DNA of 64,000 bases from Mediterranea massiliensis (GTDB taxonomy: Bacteria > Bacteroidota > Bacteroidia > Bacteroidales > Bacteroidaceae). The position numbers were made by a program, and so were the translations under genes. The DNA is taken from contig SUYA01000004.1 of the NCBI GenBank assembly GCA_015060695.1, positions 124,001 to 188,000 of the forward strand, given 5' to 3'. The notes under the pieces are model-generated. The model searched no databases, was not told where the DNA came from, and saw only the letters and a program-made list of their open reading frames with translations. Below, piece after piece: positions 18,773 to 28,796 of this stretch; within the stretch, counting starts at the first letter, position 1; each line of letters begins with the position of its first letter.

Positions 18773-21700
18773 GTGAACCGTCTTTCCTCATTTACTGTTA
18801 TCGTTTCCTTTGTCTGTCTGTCATTGATGGGCTTGGCATTGATACCTATGTTGCCGGTAAAGCTGAATCCTTCGCGCAGTTTGCCGGGATTTACGGTGTC
18901 GTTTAGTATGCCAGGGGCTTCATCTCGGGTGGTAGAGATGGAAGTTACTAGTAAGTTGGAAGGTATGTTGGCACGTATTCGAGGGATAAAAAACCTAAAT
19001 TCTACTTCAGGTAATGGTTATGGGCAAATTACGGTAGATTTAGATAAACATGCCGATGTGGATGCCGTGCGTTTCGAGGCATCCACCATTATTCGGCAGA
19101 CTTGGAGTCAGTTGCCCGATGGTGTTAGTTATCCTACTATTCGAATGAAGGTTCCTGAAGAGTCGGCCGACCGTCCTTTTATTTCATTCACATTGAATGC
19201 TCCTTCAACTCCTATTTTGATACAGCGTTATGCCGAGGAACAGATTAAACCCCGCTTAGCACGTTTGCAAGGTATTTATAAGATAGAAGTTAGTGGTGCT
19301 ACGCCGATGGAATGGAGGTTAGAATATGATGGAGAAAACTTGCGTCAATTAGGAATTACTGTAGATGATATAACTTCTGCCATAAGACAATACTATGAAA
19401 AGGAATTTCTTGGTATTAGAAATATGGAAGTCGGACAGGGGAAAGAACAGTGGATTCGAGTGGCATTGATGCCTTTGGCTGATAATCATTTATTCAATCC
19501 TTCACTTATTACGGTAACCTGTTTGGATGGGAAGTTAGTTCGCTTGGATGAATTGGTAACTGTTACACATACTGAAGAAGAACCTCAGAGTTATTATCGC
19601 ATCAATGGTTTGAATTCTATCTATCTTTCTATTACGGCCGAAGAGGCAGTCAATCAATTGGAATTAAGCGAAGCCATTTATCGAGAGATGGAGCAAATAG
19701 AGAGATTGTTGCCACCCGGTTACGAAGTGCATCCCAGTTATGATGCTACTGAGTATATTCGCGCAGAGTTGGACAAGATTTATTTTCGTACAGCTCTTAC
19801 TGTGTTCATTTTATTAGCTTTTGTATGGCTTACTACGCGTCGTTCTAAATATTTATTCTTAATAGTAACCAGCTTAACGGTGAATGTAGCTGTAGCACTT
19901 ATCTTTTACTATCTTTTTGGACTTGAGATGCAACTTTATTCGTTGGCAGGTATTACAGTTTCGTTGAATTTGATTATAGATAGCACTATTGTAATGACCG
20001 ACCACATTCTGCATCGTCGCAATTTGAAGGCTTTCATGTCTATCTTAGCTGCTACGCTGACTACCATGGGGGCTTTGGTTATTATATTTTTCCTTGATGA
20101 GAAGTTGCGCCTTAATTTGCAAGATTTTGCAGCAGTGGTCATCATTAATTTGGCGGTTTCTTTATTTGTAGCTCTGTTTTTTGTTCCGGCCATGATGAAA
20201 CAAACGGGTATGTTGTCTGCTACCGTTAGATGTACTTCTTCCGTACCTTTGACTTCTCGTTTGGGGAAAATGGGTTCGTTTCTAACTTCTTTTCTTAGAT
20301 TTACCAAGCGCTTTCCGGTTTATTTTAATCATTTTTATGTGCTACTCATTCGATTCTTGTGTCGTTGGCGTTCGGCAGTGTGTGTGTTGTTAGTATTGGC
20401 TTTTGGATTACCGATATTCTTGTTGCCTGAAAAATTAGAGGGTGAAGGACGTTGGATTGATTTGTATAATAATACTTTAGGTAGCTCTACTTATAAAGAG
20501 AATATAAAACCAATTGTTGATAAAGCTTTAGGTGGTACGTTGCGTTTGTTCGTTCAAGATGTATATTCTGGTAGCTATTTCAGTCGCAATGAAGAGGTTG
20601 TGTTGACAGCAAATGCTAACTTGCCTAACGGAAGCACGTTACAACAGATGAATACGTTGATAAAACGTATGGAGACTTATTTGAGTGAATTCAGTGAAAT
20701 TCGTCAGTTTCATACTTCTATTTACAATGCTCGTCGTGCCACTATCCAGATATATTTCAAGAAGGAAGCTCAGCATAGTGGATTCCCTTATATGCTGAAA
20801 TCTAATATGATAAGTCGTGCATTGCAATTGGGTGGTGGTAGTTGGGGTATATATGGATTGCAGGATCAGGGCTTTAATAATGATGTGCGCGAATCTGCAG
20901 GTTCTTACCGGATTACGCTGTACGGTTACAACTATGACGAACTTTATGGTTGGGCTGAGCAGTTGAAAGAGCGTCTGTTGCGTCACCGCCGTATTAAGGA
21001 AGTTCTTATTAATTCTGAGTACTCGTGGTGGAAAGATGATTATCAAGAGTTCTTTTTCAATTTAGATCGTGACCGTATGATTCGCCAAAATGTAGATGCT
21101 AATACGCTATATTCGGCTGTACGTCCCATTTTTGGTCGTAATATAGATGCCGGTAGGGTAGTTACTCAGTCGGGTACCGAACGAATCCACCTTTCATCTC
21201 GTCAAAGTCGTGATTATGACATTTGGGCTATGCAGTTCTCACCTCATTACGGACATGATAGTCTGCAACATTATAAGTTGGCGAGTTTAGCGGAGGTTGT
21301 ACGTCGTCAAACTCCTCAGAATATAGCCAAAGAGAACCAACAATACCGTCTATGCGTACAATATGAATATATTGGTTCGGGTGAAATGGGGCGTAAGGTT
21401 CAGAAACAGGATGTTGATGAATTCAATGACTTATTGCCTATGGGTTATGTTGCCCTTGCTGATAGTGAGTATGATGGATGGAGTAGTGAGGACAGTCGTG
21501 GGTATTTGTTATTGTTGGTTGTAGTGGGTATTATTTTCTTTACTACTTCTATTTTATTCAACTCTTTACGTCAGCCTTTAGCAATTATCTTCGTTATACC
21601 ATTGTCGTACATTGGTGTTTTTCTTACTTTCTTTTGGTTTGGCCTTAATTTTGATCAAGGTGGATTTGCTTCGTTCGTACTATTGTGTGGTATTACTGTA

Positions 21701-21985
21701 AATGCCAGTATTTATATAGTTAGTGAATATAATGCTTTACGTCGTAGCGGTAGATTATCGTGCTTGCGAGCTTATGTCAAGGCTTTTAGTTGTAAACTTC
21801 TTCCTATATTTCTTACTGTGATTTCTACAGTGTTAGGTTTTGTACCTTTTTTGGTGGGTACTCATAAAGAAGGTTTTTGGTTTCCATTGGCTGCCGGCAC
21901 CATTGGTGGATTGTTGATGTCAGTAGTGGCAATTTTCCTTTTTCTACCCCTATTTTTGTTGCCTCGAAAGCAGGTGTTGAAATAA
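18773..21985 (+). CDS. RND efflux pump inner-membrane permease 2
   Basis: A 1070-aa second RND permease in the same operon, starting at GTG (18773). The N terminus NRLSSFTVIVSFVCLSLMGLALIPMLPV is TM1; the periplasmic porter pattern follows (PGFTVSFSMPGASSRVVEMEVTSKLEG). TM4 again carries Asp-Ser (LNLIIDSTIVMTDHIL) and TM10 GITVNASIYIVSEY. It is divergent from permease 1, so the pair is not a recent duplication. There is no second adaptor gene, so it must share the upstream adaptor or form a mixed trimer as MdtB/MdtC do. Function of the second pump is inferred. Confidence 0.83.
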   Translation: MNRLSSFTVIVSFVCLSLMGLALIPMLPVKLNPSRSLPGFTVSFSMPGASSRVVEMEVTSKLEGMLARIRGIKNLNSTSGNGYGQITVDLDKHADVDAVRFEASTIIRQTWSQLPDGVSYPTIRMKVPEESADRPFISFTLNAPSTPILIQRYAEEQIKPRLARLQGIYKIEVSGATPMEWRLEYDGENLRQLGITVDDITSAIRQYYEKEFLGIRNMEVGQGKEQWIRVALMPLADNHLFNPSLITVTCLDGKLVRLDELVTVTHTEEEPQSYYRINGLNSIYLSITAEEAVNQLELSEAIYREMEQIERLLPPGYEVHPSYDATEYIRAELDKIYFRTALTVFILLAFVWLTTRRSKYLFLIVTSLTVNVAVALIFYYLFGLEMQLYSLAGITVSLNLIIDSTIVMTDHILHRRNLKAFMSILAATLTTMGALVIIFFLDEKLRLNLQDFAAVVIINLAVSLFVALFFVPAMMKQTGMLSATVRCTSSVPLTSRLGKMGSFLTSFLRFTKRFPVYFNHFYVLLIRFLCRWRSAVCVLLVLAFGLPIFLLPEKLEGEGRWIDLYNNTLGSSTYKENIKPIVDKALGGTLRLFVQDVYSGSYFSRNEEVVLTANANLPNGSTLQQMNTLIKRMETYLSEFSEIRQFHTSIYNARRATIQIYFKKEAQHSGFPYMLKSNMISRALQLGGGSWGIYGLQDQGFNNDVRESAGSYRITLYGYNYDELYGWAEQLKERLLRHRRIKEVLINSEYSWWKDDYQEFFFNLDRDRMIRQNVDANTLYSAVRPIFGRNIDAGRVVTQSGTERIHLSSRQSRDYDIWAMQFSPHYGHDSLQHYKLASLAEVVRRQTPQNIAKENQQYRLCVQYEYIGSGEMGRKVQKQDVDEFNDLLPMGYVALADSEYDGWSSEDSRGYLLLLVVVGIIFFTTSILFNSLRQPLAIIFVIPLSYIGVFLTFFWFGLNFDQGGFASFVLLCGITVNASIYIVSEYNALRRSGRLSCLRAYVKAFSCKLLPIFLTVISTVLGFVPFLVGTHKEGFWFPLAAGTIGGLLMSVVAIFLFLPLFLLPRKQVLK

Positions 21986-22055
21986 TCGCATCCGTAATTT
22001 ATGGCTATATTGTGCTGACTACATCAGTCTTGGTTAGGAAAAGGAGGGTAAATAG

Positions 22056-22084
22056 TTGGATGTCGAAAAAATACATTATCTTTG
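22056..22084 (+). promoter_or_regulatory. Promoter of the DUF4494 gene
   Basis: TTGG (22056-22059), a 17-nt gap and TATCTTTG (22077-22084) lie 35 nt before the ATG at 22120. The gap is slightly short. Confidence 0.6.
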
Positions 22085-22119
22085 CACACTCAATTTATTA
22101 ACAAAAAAGAAGATAGATT

Positions 22120-22584
22120 ATGGCAATGCATACGTGGTTTGAATGCAAAATTCGATATGAAAAGATGATGGAAAATGGCATGACTAAGAAGGTAAATGAG
22201 CCTTACTTGGTGGATGCCCTAAGTTTTACGGAAGCTGAAGCAAGAATTATTGAAGAGATGACTCCTTTTATTACAGGAGAATTTACAGTGAGTGATATTA
22301 AGCGTGCCAACTATAGCGAACTTTTCAGTTCAGAAGAGGAGGCTGCCGATCGTTGGTTCAAATGTAAACTGCTGTTCATCACATTGGACGAAAAAAGTGG
22401 TGCAGAGAAAAAAACATCTACTCAAATATTGGTGCAAGCAGCCGACTTGCGTGATGCAGTAAAGAAATTAGACGAAGGTATGAAAAGTTCTTCAGTCGAC
22501 TATCAGATTGCATCAGTAGCCGAAACAATGATTATGGACGTATATCCTTATTGTGCCGAGTCAAACGACAAACCTGAAGTATAA
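22120..22584 (+). CDS. DUF4494 domain protein
   Basis: A 154-aa cytoplasmic protein of the Bacteroidetes-specific DUF4494 family, recognised from HTWFECKIRYEKMMENG, the YLVDALSFTEAEARI repeat and ADRWFKCKLLFITLDE. Two similar halves (WFECKIRYEKM and WFKCKLLFITL) suggest an internal duplication of one fold. No enzymatic motif is visible and the function is unknown. It is followed 4 bp later by yggS, so the two are probably transcribed together with the next genes. Confidence 0.8.
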   Translation: MAMHTWFECKIRYEKMMENGMTKKVNEPYLVDALSFTEAEARIIEEMTPFITGEFTVSDIKRANYSELFSSEEEAADRWFKCKLLFITLDEKSGAEKKTSTQILVQAADLRDAVKKLDEGMKSSSVDYQIASVAETMIMDVYPYCAESNDKPEV

Positions 22585-22588
22585 AACG

Positions 22589-23257
22589 ATGAGTATTGCA
22601 GAACGCATTTTGCAGATACAGGGAGAAATACCTAAGGGCGTACGTCTGGTAGCCGTATCGAAATATCATTCTAACGAAGCCATTCTGGAGGCTTACGATG
22701 AAGGACAACGGATATTTGGTGAGAGCAAGGTGCAAGAAATGGTGGCTAAATACGAAACACTACCCAAAGATATTGAATGGCATTTCATCGGCCATCTGCA
22801 AACAAACAAGATAAAGTATTTGGCTAATTTTGTGAATCTAATCCATGGCGTTGATAGTTTAAAGCTATTGAAGGAGATTGATAAACAAGCTGCTAAAGTC
22901 GGACGAAAGATAAACTGTCTTTTGCAGATACATATTGCTCAAGAAGATACTAAATTTGGATTCCTACCCGATGAATGTAGGTCAATGTTGACACAAAGTG
23001 AGTGGAAGACATTGGGGCATATACAAATTTGTGGCCTTATGGGTATGGCTACTAATACTAACGACATTGAACAAATAAAGGCTGAATTTCGTTTATTAAG
23101 TAGTTTCTTCAAAGAATTGAAAACTTCTTTTTTTACTGAAGATGAGGCCTTCTGTGAACTTTCCATGGGGATGTCAGACGATTATCTTGAAGCCATAGCT
23201 GAGGGTAGCACCTTGGTAAGAGTTGGAAGTAAAATCTTTGGAGAAAGAATTTACTAA
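22589..23257 (+). CDS. yggS: YggS-family PLP homeostasis protein
   Basis: A 222-aa alanine-racemase-fold PLP-binding protein (YggS/PipY/PLPBP) involved in vitamin B6 and amino-acid homeostasis. The PLP lysine lies in RLVAVSKYHSNEAI; downstream motifs are FGESKVQE, WHFIGHLQTNKIKYL, GLMGMAT, LSMGMSDDY and VRVGSKIFGER. The track ORF starts 12 codons too early inside the DUF4494 gene; ATG 22589 (MSIAERILQIQ) is the natural start. It lies in an operon-like run with DUF4494 and the dihydroorotate dehydrogenase-like gene. Confidence 0.93.
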   Translation: MSIAERILQIQGEIPKGVRLVAVSKYHSNEAILEAYDEGQRIFGESKVQEMVAKYETLPKDIEWHFIGHLQTNKIKYLANFVNLIHGVDSLKLLKEIDKQAAKVGRKINCLLQIHIAQEDTKFGFLPDECRSMLTQSEWKTLGHIQICGLMGMATNTNDIEQIKAEFRLLSSFFKELKTSFFTEDEAFCELSMGMSDDYLEAIAEGSTLVRVGSKIFGERIY

Positions 23258-23274
23258 CCAATATTACCATATCC

Positions 23275-24249
23275 ATGAGAACATTAGAAACGGCCTTTGC
23301 AGGTTTGCACCTGCGTAATCCGATTATCGTTGGAAGTTCGGGTTTAACAAGTACCCCAGTAAAGAATCTTAAACTATATGAAGCAGGTGCCGGAGCTATA
23401 GTGTTGAAGTCACTATTAGAGGAGCAAATTATGCAAGATGCCTATTGGCAAGGTGATTCCGTCATGTATCCCGAAGGGAGTGACTATTTGGTAGAATACG
23501 TCCGAGCAAATAAATTGGAAGAGTATCTAACACTGATTTCCGAAAGTAAGAAATTGTGCCGAATCCCTATTATTGCAAGTGTTAATTGCTATCATAATGA
23601 AAGTTGGGTGGATTTTGCGCGACAGATAGAAAAAGCTGGAGCAGATGCTATCGAGGTAAATATCCTATCCTTGCAAACAGAATTAAATTATGTCTATGGT
23701 AGTTTTGAACAACATCATATCGATATTCTTCACCATTTGAAACAGCGGGTAAATATACCTATAATCATAAAGTTGGGGCAAAACTTGACTAATCCTATAT
23801 CATTGATAAATCAATTGCACGCTAACGGTGCGGCTGGTGTAGTACTGTTCAATCGCTTTTATCAGCCAGATATAAACATTGATAAACTGACTCATTCGGC
23901 ATGTAATGTCTTTACTACCGAAGCTGAATTCCCTGAATCTTTGCGTTGGATAGGTATAGCATCTGCTGCTGTACCCCGTATGGATTATGCTTTATCAGGC
24001 GGCATACATTCTACCCAATCGCTTGTAAAATCCATATTAGCTGGCGCATCGGCAGTAGAAATGTGTAGCACTATTTATTTGCATTCACCATATATAATAG
24101 GAGAATATTTGCGCTATTTGGAGCATTGGATGGAAGATAAAGGGATGGATAAAATTACTCAGTTCAAGGGTATGCTCAATGTGAAATTACAATCAGGATT
24201 GAATACGTTTCAACGTACACAATTCCTTAAATATCATGCATCAAAATAA
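23275..24249 (+). CDS. Dihydroorotate dehydrogenase-like flavoprotein
   Basis: A 324-aa FMN-binding TIM-barrel protein related to class 1 dihydroorotate dehydrogenase. Family motifs are GLHLRNPIIVGSSGLT near the N terminus, AGAGAIVLKSL, PIIASVNCY, AGADAIEVNI, IIIKLGQN and the phosphate-binding ALSGGIHSTQSLVKSILAGASAVEMCST. It is probably a paralogue of unknown substrate rather than PyrD. It sits between yggS and tpx with short gaps, hinting at a shared housekeeping transcript. Confidence 0.8.
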   Translation: MRTLETAFAGLHLRNPIIVGSSGLTSTPVKNLKLYEAGAGAIVLKSLLEEQIMQDAYWQGDSVMYPEGSDYLVEYVRANKLEEYLTLISESKKLCRIPIIASVNCYHNESWVDFARQIEKAGADAIEVNILSLQTELNYVYGSFEQHHIDILHHLKQRVNIPIIIKLGQNLTNPISLINQLHANGAAGVVLFNRFYQPDINIDKLTHSACNVFTTEAEFPESLRWIGIASAAVPRMDYALSGGIHSTQSLVKSILAGASAVEMCSTIYLHSPYIIGEYLRYLEHWMEDKGMDKITQFKGMLNVKLQSGLNTFQRTQFLKYHASK

Positions 24250-24256
24250 TAAAAAT

Positions 24257-24751
24257 ATGATAACATTTAAAGGAGAACCGATACATTTATCTGGTCAGTT
24301 TATAGAAGTGGGTAGTATAGCCCCCGATTTTGAGTTGGTAAAAACAGATTTGACAACCTGCTCATTGAGTGAATTAAAAGGAAAGAAAATACTATTGAAT
24401 ATTTTTCCGAGTTTAGATACCGGTGTTTGCGCTGCTTCTGTACGACGTTTTAATAAAATGGCATCCGAAATACCAGATGTACTCATTTTGTCTATTTCCA
24501 AAGATTTGCCTTTTGCACAAACTCGATTTTGCGTGAACGAAGGAATTGAAAACTTAATTCCTTTATCTGATTTTCGTTCTTCAAATTTCGGTACCGATTA
24601 CGGAATATTGATGGTCGATGGAATTTTGAAAGGATTATTGGCTAGAGCAATAGTGGTAATTAATGAATGGGGTAAAGTAATCTATACAGAATTAGTTCCT
24701 GAAATTACTCAGGAACCAGCTTATGATAATGTGTTGAAAGCAATGAGATGA
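24257..24751 (+). CDS. tpx: Thiol peroxidase
   Basis: A 164-aa atypical 2-Cys peroxiredoxin reducing hydroperoxides with thioredoxin. The thioredoxin fold starts GSIAPDFELVKTDL; the peroxidatic Cys is in SLDTGVCAASVRRFN and the resolving Cys in LPFAQTRFC. The first ATG of the track (24236) overlaps the previous gene; the ATG at 24257 (MITFKGEPIHLSG) matches the family N terminus. It converges on the DedA gene with only 8 bp between stops. Confidence 0.93.
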   Translation: MITFKGEPIHLSGQFIEVGSIAPDFELVKTDLTTCSLSELKGKKILLNIFPSLDTGVCAASVRRFNKMASEIPDVLILSISKDLPFAQTRFCVNEGIENLIPLSDFRSSNFGTDYGILMVDGILKGLLARAIVVINEWGKVIYTELVPEITQEPAYDNVLKAMR

Positions 24752-24759
24752 AATTATTA

Positions 24760-25398
24760 TTATTTTTTCTTCATTCCTTTATAAATCAAAAAAGCTACAA
24801 TGAAAACTCCAATTCCAATGAATATATAGCCTAATTCATGACTATATTCAGTCACTTTTGCTAATAATTGCTCTTCTGTCTCAATACCTGGTACAGTAGA
24901 GAGGTAATATCCTATGGTGGCCAATATAGAGTTCCATATACCTGCACCTAAAGTGGTATAAAGTAAGAATGTTGTCAATTTCATTTTTGCCAACCCTGCA
25001 GGTATGGATATAAGTTGGCGTACGGCAGGTATAAGACGTCCGATGAAAGTGGATAATGCTCCATGCTTGTCGAAATATGCCTCGGCATGTTGTACTTTTG
25101 CTTCGTCAATGAGGCACATGTGTCCGAAGCGACTATTAGCAAATTTATAGACTATAGGACGTCCAAGACATTTGGCTAAATAGTAATTAATGATAGCACC
25201 AAAATCTGCTCCTAATGTAGCAAACAATATCACTAAGTATATATTCATATCATTGCCTATGGCTGCTTTGTAGGCAGCGGGTGGAACTACCACTTCCGAT
25301 GGGAAAGGTATGAATGAACTTTCTATAGTCATTAATAAGGTAATTGTCCAATAATTAAGGTGATCTAAGCACCATTGTATAAAGGCTACAGATTCCAT
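24760..25398 (-). CDS. DedA-family membrane protein
   Basis: A 212-aa inner-membrane protein of the DedA/VTT superfamily, whose members flip or exchange phospholipids and undecaprenyl-phosphate. Visible features are ESSFIPFPSEVVVPPAA near the N terminus, ATLGADFGAIINYYLAKCLGRP, and the conserved FIGRLIPAVRQLISIPAGLAKM with its two arginines. Several hydrophobic helices and a basic C terminus (IYKGMKKK) fit. It lies 16 bp downstream of the TPR gene on the same strand. Confidence 0.9.
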   Translation of the reverse strand: MESVAFIQWCLDHLNYWTITLLMTIESSFIPFPSEVVVPPAAYKAAIGNDMNIYLVILFATLGADFGAIINYYLAKCLGRPIVYKFANSRFGHMCLIDEAKVQHAEAYFDKHGALSTFIGRLIPAVRQLISIPAGLAKMKLTTFLLYTTLGAGIWNSILATIGYYLSTVPGIETEEQLLAKVTEYSHELGYIFIGIGVFIVAFLIYKGMKKK

Positions 25399-25414
25399 TT
25401 GTTTATATCATTTT

Positions 25415-26845
25415 TTAATCGTTTGATAATCTTCCGAACAACATGCGTGCAATAGTCTCCATCTTTTCGGGATCTTGACTGTTTATGGCATCCATGATTT
25501 GTTCTATTTCAATTGTACTATATGGTTTATTTGAAAGTTTGTTGTAAGTTTCAAATTTTTCTTTGTCACCATTCAGTAGGTGTGCGATAGCTAAACATTC
25601 ATTGATGCCTTCATAGTCAGGTTCTAATTCTTTGGTTCGTTCGTAAGCATTGATGGCTAATTGAATCATGCCTACTGCCATTCCTTCGTTACCAATGTCG
25701 TACCAAGTATCGGCTTCCGGTGCTATGTGTAAGGCTTGTGCCCAATATTTTCCACTATTTTCTATGTCTTGTTCTTCGGCGCAAATTCGCCCCATTAGTA
25801 GTAGGGCTGAAAGGTCATTTGGATTCTTCTCCATGGCTTTTTGGCAATAGGTTTTAGCCTTCTCTTTTTGATTTATATTGTGGAGGCATCGACCTGCGTT
25901 CGAGTATAGCATGGCCATGGCTTGTACATCGGCATCCGTTTCGTCTTGTGTATCAATAGCTGCTTGGAATTCTTCGTAAGCTTTATCCCAAATATTTTTC
26001 TCCATAAAGTATAATCCTTTGAAAGTATGGAAAAAAGATTTTGTTACAAAGTTTCTTGAAAGAGCTTGTGTAAAGTTATCCAATGCGGCTTCATAATTTC
26101 CCAATTCATTGTATGCATATCCTTTAAAAGTGTATGCTTCTGCGTATTCATCATCGGAAATTAAAGCGAAATCACATGCCTCTATTGTTTTATCATATTC
26201 TTGTTGGGCATAGTGACATTTAGCTAATCCTACCCAGAAGATGGGTGAATAGGGGTTTTTATCTAATAGTTTGTTGAAATAGGTAGTGGCCTCTTTGTAT
26301 AAACCTTGTGAGTAGTGGCAATCTGCAGCCACTGATAGATATGGCTCTTCATCTTCGTGCAGACTTCTGTTATATTCTAACCACTTCATTGCATATTGTG
26401 GTAATCCGGCATCTAAATAGATGTAGCAGATGTCTGTAAGGTTATAGAGGTCGTTTTTATCAGTTATGGTATCAAGTAGTTCCTCGGCTTCTTGTAATTT
26501 AGCTTTTCGTAGCAAGATACCAGCTTTTAGTATTTTTACCTCGTCAGAAAAATTATCTTGTATGCTATCGGCAATGACATAGGCCTCTTCTTTTCGGTTA
26601 GTGTCTATGTAGAGGTAGGTCTTCTCAATGAGCAGGGTTGTGTTTTCTGGATGTAACTTTAAACCTGTTTCAATCACTTCTTCGGCATCGTCGAAGCGTT
26701 GATGCATGGCATACCAATCTGCTAAATCGGCTAAATCGTAGGCATCCATATAAATAGGTGTGCCACAAGATTTGGCCTCCTCATATCGGATGGCCAAATC
26801 TTGCAACTCTTTATCTCTGCCCGAAAGCATATTCTTTTTGCTCAT
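25415..26845 (-). CDS. Tetratricopeptide repeat protein
   Basis: A 476-aa soluble protein made almost wholly of TPR units of about 34 residues, for example PYSPIFWVGLAKCHYAQQEYDKTIEACDFALI, AEAYTFKGYAYNELGNYEAALDNFTQAL and NAGRCLHNINQKEKAKTYCQKAMEKNP. There is no signal peptide or catalytic domain, so a cytoplasmic scaffold role is likely but unproven. It sits between glnS and the DedA gene on the minus strand with short gaps, suggesting one transcript. Confidence 0.85.
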   Translation of the reverse strand: MSKKNMLSGRDKELQDLAIRYEEAKSCGTPIYMDAYDLADLADWYAMHQRFDDAEEVIETGLKLHPENTTLLIEKTYLYIDTNRKEEAYVIADSIQDNFSDEVKILKAGILLRKAKLQEAEELLDTITDKNDLYNLTDICYIYLDAGLPQYAMKWLEYNRSLHEDEEPYLSVAADCHYSQGLYKEATTYFNKLLDKNPYSPIFWVGLAKCHYAQQEYDKTIEACDFALISDDEYAEAYTFKGYAYNELGNYEAALDNFTQALSRNFVTKSFFHTFKGLYFMEKNIWDKAYEEFQAAIDTQDETDADVQAMAMLYSNAGRCLHNINQKEKAKTYCQKAMEKNPNDLSALLLMGRICAEEQDIENSGKYWAQALHIAPEADTWYDIGNEGMAVGMIQLAINAYERTKELEPDYEGINECLAIAHLLNGDKEKFETYNKLSNKPYSTIEIEQIMDAINSQDPEKMETIARMLFGRLSND

Positions 26846-26860
26846 TGGCTTATTATCTGC

Positions 26861-28600
26861 TTATTTATTCATTTTCCCCCAGGTATCTTTTAACCCTACG
26901 GTACGATTGAATACCATCTTGTTGTCAGTCGATTCTTTATCAACATTAAAGTATCCGATACGTTGGAATTGTAGGTAACTAAGTGGTTTCATGCCTGCGG
27001 CGAATTTTTCAATGTAGCAATTGCTCAAAATTTGGAGTGAATCAGGATTGATGATTTCTTTCATGGCGGTCAGTGCATCGCATTGCTTTTCTTCACGAAT
27101 GGCGGCCAATGCATCGCGCGGATTTTCTACTTTCCACAATCGGTCGTATAAGCGTACTTCGGCTTGCATACAATGATTACAACTTAGCCAGTGGATTGTG
27201 CCTTTTACTTTTCGGTTGGCTCCCGGCATACCACTCTTGCTTTCAGGGTCGTATTCACAATATACTTCTACCACTTCACCTGCTTCGTTTTTCTTGCATC
27301 CGGTACATCTCACAATGTATGCACTCTTTAAACGTACTTCTTGTCCGGGTGTCATACGGAAATATTTCTTTGGTGCATCTTCCATGAAGTCATCGCGTTC
27401 AATCCACAATTCACGGCTAAACTCGATGATATGGCTTCCTTCTTCGGGACGTTCAGGGTTGTTGATGGCTTCCATCTCTTCCACTTGGCCTTCGGGGTAG
27501 TTTGTAATGATACACTTTATCGGATTTAATACGGCAGAAATTCGGGTAGCACGGCTATTTAAATCTTCGCGTACGGCACTTTCCAATAAGGCAAATTCAT
27601 TGAGGGCATCATAGGTAGTATAGCCTATCTTATCAATGAATTTATGAATAGATTCTGGTGAATAACCTCTGCGTCTGAATCCACAAATGGTTGGCATGCG
27701 TGGGTCATCCCATCCATTTACAAGACCTTCCTTAACCAATGTCAGCAAGTTACGCTTGCTCATTAATGTATAACTCAGGTTCAGCTTGTTGAATTCGTAT
27801 TGGTTGGGACGATGGTCCTCTAAATCCTTACCTTCTTTTACCCAATCTACAAATAAATCGTATAAAGGACGATGAGGTACAAATTCAAGGGTGCAGAGAG
27901 AGTGGGTAACTCCTTCAAAATAATCACTTTGACCGTGTGCAAAGTCATACATAGGGTATGCTTTCCAGGTGGTTCCGGTGCGATGATGTGGATGCTTTAC
28001 GACACGATAAATAATTGGGTCGCGGAAATGCATGTTCGGACTAGCCATATCAATCTTTGCACGCAATACCATAGCACCTTCTTCTATTTCTCCGGTGTTC
28101 ATCTTCTTAAACAATTCCAAACTTTCAGCAACGGGGCGATTACGGAAAGGACTTTCTGTTCCCGGTTGTGTAGGAGTGCCCTTTTGTGAAGCTATTTGTT
28201 CGCTAGATTGTTCGTCTATATAAGCCTTTCCTTCTTCAATCAATCGGAGGGCAAAATCCCAAAGTTGCTGAAAGTAGTCTGAAGCATAATACTCATTTCC
28301 CCATTGGTATCCTAGCCATTGTATATCTTCTTTGATGGCTTCTACATATTCAACATCTTCTTTGGTTGGGTTAGTATCATCGAAACGCAAATTGCACACA
28401 CCTTTGTGTTTGGCCGCAATGCCAAAGTCTAAACAGATGGCCTTGGCATGCCCGATGTGCAGGTATCCGTTGGGTTCGGGCGGAAAACGTGTTTGTACAC
28501 GACTATCGTTCTTACCCTTTTCCAAGTCATTCTCCACGATTTGTTCAATGAAGTTCAAGCTTTTCTTTTCATTTATAGCTTCGTTTATTATCTCTGTCAT
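26861..28600 (-). CDS. glnS: Glutamine--tRNA ligase
   Basis: Class I aminoacyl-tRNA synthetase charging tRNA-Gln. Motifs: TRFPPEPNGYLHIGHAKAI (HIGH), FDDTNPTKEDVEY, and the KMSKS variant LMSKRNLLTLV; the C-terminal anticodon-binding beta-barrels include CTGCKKNEAGEVVEV and GTIHWLSCNH. The track starts at 28624, but the probable -7 element (CAAAAATA on the plus strand, 28636-28643) would leave almost no leader. The ATG at 28600 (MTEIINEAINEKKSLNF) gives 579 aa, the usual length. Confidence 0.95.
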   Translation of the reverse strand: MTEIINEAINEKKSLNFIEQIVENDLEKGKNDSRVQTRFPPEPNGYLHIGHAKAICLDFGIAAKHKGVCNLRFDDTNPTKEDVEYVEAIKEDIQWLGYQWGNEYYASDYFQQLWDFALRLIEEGKAYIDEQSSEQIASQKGTPTQPGTESPFRNRPVAESLELFKKMNTGEIEEGAMVLRAKIDMASPNMHFRDPIIYRVVKHPHHRTGTTWKAYPMYDFAHGQSDYFEGVTHSLCTLEFVPHRPLYDLFVDWVKEGKDLEDHRPNQYEFNKLNLSYTLMSKRNLLTLVKEGLVNGWDDPRMPTICGFRRRGYSPESIHKFIDKIGYTTYDALNEFALLESAVREDLNSRATRISAVLNPIKCIITNYPEGQVEEMEAINNPERPEEGSHIIEFSRELWIERDDFMEDAPKKYFRMTPGQEVRLKSAYIVRCTGCKKNEAGEVVEVYCEYDPESKSGMPGANRKVKGTIHWLSCNHCMQAEVRLYDRLWKVENPRDALAAIREEKQCDALTAMKEIINPDSLQILSNCYIEKFAAGMKPLSYLQFQRIGYFNVDKESTDNKMVFNRTVGLKDTWGKMNK

Positions 28601-28796
28601 ACGTACTTTGAATTGTAAAGTCATTATTAATGGTGCAAAAATACAATTATTTTGCCGATAATAAGGGATATGAGGCCAAAAAGTTTCCTTGTAACAGAAA
28701 TGTAATCCTTTTGAAACGTTTTTTTCAACCCTTTTGGTAGGCTGTTTTCATAATAAACCGTTTCTTTGCAAACAAAAAATAAAATAAAGGTTATCT

